This document shows, one piece after another, positions 59,335 through 64,000 of a stretch of DNA of 64,000 bases. Position 1 is the first letter of the stretch. Each line of letters starts with the position of its first letter. The DNA is from Mycolicibacterium lacusdiani. GTDB lineage: Bacteria; Actinomycetota; Actinomycetes; Mycobacteriales; Mycobacteriaceae. Where the stretch lies: positions 1-64,000 of the forward strand of contig NZ_JAKCFC010000008.1 in NCBI RefSeq assembly GCF_021916785.1. Reading direction: 5' to 3'. A program made the translations under genes and the position numbers. The notes under the pieces were generated by a model. That model was given only the letters and a program-made list of their open reading frames with translations. It did no database searches and had not been told where the DNA came from.

Positions 59335-61944
59335 GTGGCTCTGAACCCCCAGCACGGCACTTCCCTGCCCAGCCCGGTGGTCCCGCCGAAGTCCCTCGCG
59401 GGGCCGGAGCAGGGCGATTCGACTCCTCAGCCGAGTGCCGCCGCCATGAGACGCGTCCTGCGCCGAGCCCGTGACGGCGTCGCGCTGAACGTCGACGAAG
59501 CCGCGATCGCGATGACCGCGCGCGGCGACGATCTCGCCGATCTGTGCGCGAGTGCCTCCCGGGTGCGGGACGCCGGACTCGAGGCGGCAGGCCTGCGCGG
59601 AGCGACGGGCAAGCTGCCGGTGAGCTATTCGCGCAAGGTGTTCATCCCGGTGACGCACCTGTGCCGCGACAAGTGCCACTACTGCACGTTCGTGACGGTG
59701 CCCGGCAAGCTGCGCGCCGAGGGCAAGGGCATGTTCATGGAGCCCGACGAGATCCTCGACGTCGCGCGTCGGGGGGCGGAGCTGGGCTGCAAGGAAGCGC
59801 TGTTCACTCTCGGCGATCGGCCCGAGGCCCGCTGGGACGAAGCCCGCCAGTGGCTCGACGAGCGCGGCTACGACTCGACGCTCGACTACGTGCGCGCCAT
59901 GGCGATCCGGGTGCTCGAGGAGACCGGTCTGCTGCCGCACCTGAACCCGGGTGTCATGAGCTGGTCGGAGCTGTCCCGGCTCAAGCCGGTCGCGCCGTCG
60001 ATGGGCATGATGCTCGAGACCACGTCGCGGCGGCTGTTCGAGACGAAGGGGCTCGCGCACTACGGCAGCCCCGACAAGGACCCCACGGTGCGGCTGCGCA
60101 CCCTCGACGACGCGGGTCGGCTGTCGGTTCCGTTCACCACCGGTCTGCTGGTGGGCATCGGCGAGACGCTGACCGAGCGGGCCCAGACCGTACACGCGAT
60201 CCGTCGCTCCCACAAGGAGTTCGGTCACGTGCAGGAAGTGATCGTGCAGAACTTCCGCGCCAAGGAGCACACCGTGATGGCGGGGGTTCCGGACACCGGG
60301 ATCGACGACTTCATCGCGACGGTGGCCGTCACCCGTCTGGTGATGGGGCCGAAGATGCGCATTCAGGCGCCGCCCAACCTGGTGTCGCGCGAGGAGTGCC
60401 TCGCGCTGATCGGTGCCGGCGTCGACGACTGGGGTGGCGTATCGCCGCTGACCCCGGATCACGTCAACCCGGAGCGGCCGTGGCCCGCACTCGACGAGCT
60501 GGCCGCGGTGACCTCCGAAGCCGGCTACGACCTGGTGCAGCGCCTCACCGCGCAGCCGCAGTACGTGCAGGCCGGCGCTGCCTGGATCGACCCGCGCGTG
60601 CAGGGACACGTCGCCGCGCTGGCCGATCCCGAGACCGGGCTCGCGCGCGACGTCAACCCGGTGGGCAGGCCGTGGCAGGAACCGGACGAGGCCGCCGAGT
60701 CGCTCGGCCGCACCGATCTGAACACCGCGATCGACTCCGAGGGCCGCCGCACCGAGACCCGCAGCGATCTGGGCAGTGCGTTCGGTGACTGGGAGTCCAT
60801 CAGGGCGAAGGTCTCCGAGCTTGCCGCCCGCGCACCGGAACGCATCAACACCGACGTGCTGGCCGCGTTGCGGTCCGCCGAGCGGAACCCCGCCGGGTGC
60901 AGCGACGACGAGTACCTGGCGCTGGCCACCGCGGAAGGACCGGCGATGGATGCCGTTGCCGCGCTTGCGGATTCGCTGCGCCGCGACGTCGTGGGTGATG
61001 ACGTGACCTACGTCGTCAACCGGAACATCAACTTCACCAACATCTGCTACACGGGCTGCCGCTTCTGCGCGTTCGCCCAACGCAAGGGCGACGCGGACGC
61101 GTTCTCGCTGTCGACCGACGAGGTCGCCAACCGCGCGTGGGAGGCGCACGTCGCGGGTGCCACCGAGGTCTGCATGCAGGGCGGCATCGACCCGGAGCTG
61201 CCCGTCACCGGCTACGCCGACATCGTCCGTGCCGTCAAGGCGCGGGTGCCGTCGATGCACGTACATGCGTTCTCGCCCATGGAGATCGCCAACGGCGTGA
61301 CCCGCGGCGGCACGTCGATCCGCGAGTGGCTGACCAATCTGCGCGAGGCCGGTCTGGACTCGATCCCCGGTACGGCCGCCGAGATCCTCGACGACGAGGT
61401 GCGATGGGTGCTCACCAAGGGCAAGCTGCCGACGTCGATGTGGATCGAGGTCGTCACAACGGCGCACGAGGTCGGGCTTAAGTCGTCGTCGACGATGATG
61501 TACGGCCACGTCGATCAGCCGCGGCACTGGGTCGGGCACCTCAACGTGCTGCGCAACATCCAGGACCGCACGGGTGGGTTCACCGAATTCGTGCCGCTGC
61601 CGTTCGTGCACCAGTCCTCGCCGCTGTACTTGGCCGGGGGAGCGCGCCCCGGGCCGACGCACCGCGACAACCGGGCCGTGCACGCACTGGGCCGGATCAT
61701 GTTGCACGGCAGGATCGACAACATTCAGACCAGTTGGGTGAAGCTGGGCGTCGAGCGGACCCAGGTGATGCTCAACGGCGGTGCCAACGATCTCGGCGGC
61801 ACGCTGATGGAGGAGACCATCTCGCGGATGGCCGGCTCGGAGAACGGGTCCGCCAAGTCGGTCGCCGAACTCACGGCGATCGCCGAGGGCATCGGCCGTC
61901 CGGCCCGTCAGCGCACGACGACCTACACCCCCCTCGCCGCCTGA
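59335..61944 (+). CDS. fbiC: FbiC, F420 synthesis (FO synthase)
   Basis: The 869-aa fusion has two radical-SAM halves. The CofG-like N-terminal half has CRDKCHYC (Cys110, 114, 117) and the CofH-like C-terminal half has CYTGCRFC (Cys571, 575, 578). Together they make the FO chromophore from tyrosine and a flavin precursor. The GTG at 59335 gives an N-terminus the length of M. tuberculosis FbiC; a GTG at 59299 would add 12 residues. F420-using enzymes such as the Rv1155-like protein would depend on it. Confidence 0.95.
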   Translation: MALNPQHGTSLPSPVVPPKSLAGPEQGDSTPQPSAAAMRRVLRRARDGVALNVDEAAIAMTARGDDLADLCASASRVRDAGLEAAGLRGATGKLPVSYSRKVFIPVTHLCRDKCHYCTFVTVPGKLRAEGKGMFMEPDEILDVARRGAELGCKEALFTLGDRPEARWDEARQWLDERGYDSTLDYVRAMAIRVLEETGLLPHLNPGVMSWSELSRLKPVAPSMGMMLETTSRRLFETKGLAHYGSPDKDPTVRLRTLDDAGRLSVPFTTGLLVGIGETLTERAQTVHAIRRSHKEFGHVQEVIVQNFRAKEHTVMAGVPDTGIDDFIATVAVTRLVMGPKMRIQAPPNLVSREECLALIGAGVDDWGGVSPLTPDHVNPERPWPALDELAAVTSEAGYDLVQRLTAQPQYVQAGAAWIDPRVQGHVAALADPETGLARDVNPVGRPWQEPDEAAESLGRTDLNTAIDSEGRRTETRSDLGSAFGDWESIRAKVSELAARAPERINTDVLAALRSAERNPAGCSDDEYLALATAEGPAMDAVAALADSLRRDVVGDDVTYVVNRNINFTNICYTGCRFCAFAQRKGDADAFSLSTDEVANRAWEAHVAGATEVCMQGGIDPELPVTGYADIVRAVKARVPSMHVHAFSPMEIANGVTRGGTSIREWLTNLREAGLDSIPGTAAEILDDEVRWVLTKGKLPTSMWIEVVTTAHEVGLKSSSTMMYGHVDQPRHWVGHLNVLRNIQDRTGGFTEFVPLPFVHQSSPLYLAGGARPGPTHRDNRAVHALGRIMLHGRIDNIQTSWVKLGVERTQVMLNGGANDLGGTLMEETISRMAGSENGSAKSVAELTAIAEGIGRPARQRTTTYTPLAA

Positions 61945-61959
61945 CCCACCCCGTTCGTG

Positions 61960-62007
61960 GGGGCACCTCCTTGGGGGGCCACCCCTCCCGGGGCACCTTT
62001 CTTGGGG
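61960..62007. repeat. Short direct repeat GGGGCACCT..TTGGGG after fbiC
   Basis: Two copies, GGGGCACCTCCTTGGGG (61960-61976) and GGGGCACCTTTCTTGGGG (61990-62007), flank GC-rich CCC/GGG runs between the fbiC stop and the next hairpin repeat. The meaning is unknown; they may be secondary-structure forming. Confidence 0.6.
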
Positions 62008-62019
62008 TCATCTCCTCCG

Positions 62020-62079
62020 GCGAGCGTGCGTGTCTGCGGGCGACACGCCGGGTGCAGACCCGAGTTCACGCACGCTCGC
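62020..62079. repeat. Intergenic hairpin repeat, copy 5 (13-bp arms)
   Basis: GCGAGCGTGCGTG (62020-62032) and its complement (62067-62079) enclose CTGCGGGCGACACGCC and a nested CGGGT-gcag-ACCCG. It lies between the convergent fbiC and excalibur genes. Confidence 0.88.
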
Positions 62080-62089
62080 GCGGCGTCGG

Positions 62090-62677
62090 TCAGCTGAGCT
62101 GTTCGACCTTCACGAGGCAGTTGACGTCCTGACCGTCGTTGGCGACGCCCGAGTCGACGAGGACGTCCTCCTGGATCTCGCACGACAGCGTCGCAGCGGT
62201 GCCGATCGCCGGGTCGGCTCCGACCCACCACGTGGGATCCCCGGCAGACTGCGCGAACTCGGCATGACCGCCGCAACGGTTGGCGACCTGTGTGGTGCTC
62301 GGATCGGAGTCGACCGGAACCGTTATGTCGATGCAGTCGGCACCGGTCCAGTCGATCACAGTGACGAGGCTGCCCGCGCCCGCGAGGGGAGTGGGTGTAA
62401 CAGGAGCGGCGGTCGTCGAGGTCGGCGGCGCGGCAGGCACGAAGGGTGCCGGCGCGTAGACGGGCGCGCCCCCGCTGCCGCCGCTCTCGCACGCCACACC
62501 GTCGCCGTCGCGGTCGAGCTTGCGGCTATAGCCCGGCTGTCCGGCATACAGCGGCGCAGCCCCCGCGGCTCTCGCCTCGGCGCAGCTGCCGTACGCACCT
62601 GCGATTGGTGAGGTGGTCAGCGCGGTCAGTGGAATCGCCAGTGCGCTGCATGCGGCGTAGACGATGGTCTTCTTCAT
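62090..62677 (-). CDS. Secreted protein with excalibur calcium-binding domain
   Basis: The 195-aa protein has a signal peptide (cut near AGAYG), an excalibur domain (about 30-65; CAEARAAGAAPLY...LDRDGDGVACE with two Cys and the EF-hand-like DxDxDG calcium loop), a Pro/Thr linker and a C-terminal domain with four Cys (DCIDI, NRCGG, LSCEI, NCLVK). It should be extracellular. Divergent from YceI. Confidence 0.88.
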   Translation of the reverse strand: MKKTIVYAACSALAIPLTALTTSPIAGAYGSCAEARAAGAAPLYAGQPGYSRKLDRDGDGVACESGGSGGAPVYAPAPFVPAAPPTSTTAAPVTPTPLAGAGSLVTVIDWTGADCIDITVPVDSDPSTTQVANRCGGHAEFAQSAGDPTWWVGADPAIGTAATLSCEIQEDVLVDSGVANDGQDVNCLVKVEQLS

Positions 62678-62704
62678 TCAAGGCCCCCCAGGACATTCTT
62701 TGGA

Positions 62705-62731
62705 CATCGGTGGCCGAACGAGCCACCGATG
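62705..62731. promoter_or_regulatory. 10-bp inverted repeat between excalibur and YceI genes
   Basis: CATCGGTGGC (62705-62714) and GCCACCGATG (62722-62731) with a 7-bp spacer lie in the 170-bp divergent region. It may be an operator; the regulator is unknown. Confidence 0.5.
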
Positions 62732-62847
62732 ATCGATCGGAACCATCGACAAGATCGTTACGCCTCGACGGAATGAAATCGGACCGCGGTCCGTTTGAAT
62801 CCTTGACGGTGTTGGAGAGTCCGGCGCCCCAGTCCAAGGAGATCGAC

Positions 62848-63396
62848 ATGACCGCAGCAGTTGCCACCGACCTGACCGCCGGCACCTGGGCCATCGACCC
62901 CGTCCACTCGTCCATCGGCTTCTCCGTACGCCACCTCGTCGTGAGCAAGGTGCGTGGCACGTTTGGGAGCTTCTCGGGCGCGATCACGGTCGCCGAGGAC
63001 GGCACCCCGTCGGTTTCGGCCGAGATCGCCGTCGACTCCGTGAACACCGGCAACGAGCAGCGCGACGCGCATCTCAAGGCCGCAGACTTCTTCGACGTCG
63101 AGAACCACCAGACCGCCACCTTCGTCTCGACGGGCGTGCGCCAGGACGGCAGCGACTACGTGCTCGACGGCGACTTCACCCTCAAGGGCGTCACCAAGCC
63201 GATCCAGCTGAAGCTCGAGTACAACGGCGTCAACCCGGGCATGGGCCACGGCGAGGTCGCCGGCTTCGAGGCGTCAGTCGTGATCAACCGCAAGGACTTC
63301 GGCATCGACATCGACATGCCGCTGGAGACCGGCGGCGCGGTAGTGGGCGACAAGATCACCATCACCCTCGAGATCGAGGCCCTCAAGCAGGCCTGA
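62848..63396 (+). CDS. YceI-family lipocalin-like protein
   Basis: The 182-aa protein has the YceI opening TWAIDPVHSSIGFSVRHLVVSKVRGTF and the later segments HLKAADFFDVENHQTATF and FTLKGVTKPIQL. YceI proteins bind isoprenoid-type lipids in a beta-barrel. No signal peptide is present, unlike many Gram-negative members. AAGGAG is 7 bp before the ATG. A hairpin repeat follows the stop. Confidence 0.9.
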   Translation: MTAAVATDLTAGTWAIDPVHSSIGFSVRHLVVSKVRGTFGSFSGAITVAEDGTPSVSAEIAVDSVNTGNEQRDAHLKAADFFDVENHQTATFVSTGVRQDGSDYVLDGDFTLKGVTKPIQLKLEYNGVNPGMGHGEVAGFEASVVINRKDFGIDIDMPLETGGAVVGDKITITLEIEALKQA

Positions 63397-63405
63397 CCTC
63401 CGCTG

Positions 63406-63467
63406 CGCGAGCGTGCGTGAACTCGGGTTCTGGCGCGGCGTGTCGCCCGCAGACACGCACGCTCGCG
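63406..63467. repeat. Intergenic hairpin repeat, copy 6 (14-bp arms, inverted orientation)
   Basis: CGCGAGCGTGCGTG (63406-63419) and its complement (63454-63467) enclose GCGTGTCGCCCGCAGA, the reverse of the inner block of copies 1 and 5. It lies between the convergent YceI and fadH genes, 9 bp after the YceI stop. Confidence 0.88.
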
Positions 63468-63496
63468 GGAGGGGTCCGGGAGGGCTCCCAAGGCAG

Positions 63497-64000
63497 CTAG
63501 AGCCGCGCGGCCAACTCGGTGCCCTGGCGGATGGCGCGTTTGGCATCGAGTTCGGCCGCGACCGATGCGCCTCCGATCACGTGCGATTCGACTCCGGCGC
63601 GGCGCAGCTCGTCCTCGAGGTCGCGCACCGACTCCTGGCCCGCGCAGACCACGACGTTGTCGACCTCGAGCAGTCGGGGGTTCGAGCGCTTGGCGCCGAA
63701 GGTGATGTGCAGCCCAGCATCGTCGATGCGTTCGTAGTTCACACCCGACAGTTGCTCCACGGCCTTGGCCTTGAGCGACGCGCGGTGCACCCACCCGCTG
63801 GTCTTGCCCAGTCGCCGTCCCTGCGGGCCCGTCGTGCGCTGCAGCAGGTACACCTCGCGCGCCGGCGGCAGCGGGATCGGCGTCACCAGCGCCCCGCGGG
63901 CCTCCTGCGGGTCGGCGACGCCCCACTCGGCCTTCCACTCCTTGAGGTTCAGCGTCGGCGATTGATCGGTCACCAGGAACTCGCTGACGTCGAAGCCGAT
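63497..64000 (-). CDS. fadH: 2,4-dienoyl-CoA reductase, C-terminal part
   Basis: At least 167 residues of an open frame run off the window's right edge: FLVTDQSPTLNLKEWKAEWG, then PLPPAREVYLLQRTTGPQGRRLGKTSGW, VDNVVVCAGQE and ASVAAELDAKRAIRQGTELAARL. This is the NAD(P)-binding domain of FadH-type reductases, which reduce 2,4-dienoyl-CoA in oxidation of unsaturated fatty acids. It is Rv1175c by position. The N-terminus and FMN domain are outside the window. Confidence 0.87.
   Translation of the reverse strand: MGFDVSEFLVTDQSPTLNLKEWKAEWGVADPQEARGALVTPIPLPPAREVYLLQRTTGPQGRRLGKTSGWVHRASLKAKAVEQLSGVNYERIDDAGLHITFGAKRSNPRLLEVDNVVVCAGQESVRDLEDELRRAGVESHVIGGASVAAELDAKRAIRQGTELAARL

Noticed and set aside
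59137..61707. 856-aa open frame on the minus strand antisense to fbiC
   Set aside because: It is the mirror of a strongly conserved gene in GC-rich DNA. The translation is rich in Arg, His, Val and Gly with no recognisable domain.
995..63467. CRISPR array interpretation of the repeated palindromes
   Set aside because: The copies are dispersed over tens of kilobases, occur in both orientations and have no regular spacers or cas genes.
1..64000. tRNA, rRNA or riboswitch genes
   Set aside because: I saw no cloverleaf with a T-loop motif, no rRNA sequence and no recognisable riboswitch core. A covariance-model scan would be needed to exclude small or degenerate cases.

Overview
The window looks like a chromosomal segment of a mycobacterium, probably a rapid-growing Mycobacterium/Mycolicibacterium species. 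GC content is high, GTG and TTG starts are common, and the gene set is mycobacterial: pimE (PIM mannosylation), lpqW, mshB (mycothiol), fbiC (coenzyme F420), mcr (alpha-methylacyl-CoA racemase), an MmpL transporter, Mce-associated-type proteins, a DUF3556 protein and Ala/Pro-rich secreted proteins. I saw no rRNA, tRNA, CRISPR array or prophage. The only mobile DNA is the 3' end of an IS481-type transposase at the left edge.

Left part (1-13.6 kb): a transposase remnant, a membrane adenylate-cyclase-like protein, a small membrane protein, and a coupled pair of an alpha/beta hydrolase and a three-part phosphotransferase/aminotransferase. A VOC protein follows, then a tightly coupled run of two Mce-associated-type proteins and an epoxide-hydrolase-like enzyme, an SDR, a wax-ester-synthase-like acyltransferase, a DoxX protein and a DUF3556 membrane protein.

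13.6-27.3 kb is rich in acyl-CoA metabolism. A FadR-type GntR regulator is divergent from a thiolase / enoyl-CoA hydratase / acyl-CoA dehydrogenase operon. Next come a FAS1 secreted protein, a gamma-carbonic-anhydrase-like protein, an aldo/keto reductase divergent from its likely TetR regulator, an NAD-binding protein with a CPBP protease-like protein, an MFS exporter, a PaaG-like crotonase, and mcr with an SDR and an NMO-type flavoenzyme.

27.3-28.0 kb holds two tandem genes for 46-aa proteins that are 87% identical and differ mostly by silent changes. They are the least explained and most interesting genes here. They lie beside a coupled operon of an intact mmpL13-like transporter, a TetR regulator and a methyltransferase.

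31.7-35.3 kb follows the order I recall for M. tuberculosis Rv1151c-Rv1155: a sirtuin, a short GntR regulator, two tandem methyltransferases and a split-barrel flavin/F420 protein. 35.3-44.3 kb carries an acyltransferase-3 protein, an MFS transporter and an accessory minus-strand set: LytS-type kinase, LytTR regulator, two sodium/solute symporters and small membrane partners. 44.3-64 kb resumes the Rv1156-Rv1175c order: HhH-GPD protein, two Ala/Pro-rich proteins, pimE, PCD, mutT2, typA, lpqW, ClC channel, mshB, membrane protein, fbiC and fadH. The narGHJI genes expected between mutT2 and typA are missing. A TetX-like monooxygenase with a divergent TetR and two perfect palindromic operators sits between mshB and fbiC.

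Two architectural habits stand out. Co-directional genes often overlap by 4 bp as GTGA (once TTGA). Long intergenic hairpins occur repeatedly just after stop codons; four share one roughly 60-bp consensus, a fifth shares its outer stem, and two more differ in sequence but occupy the same position.
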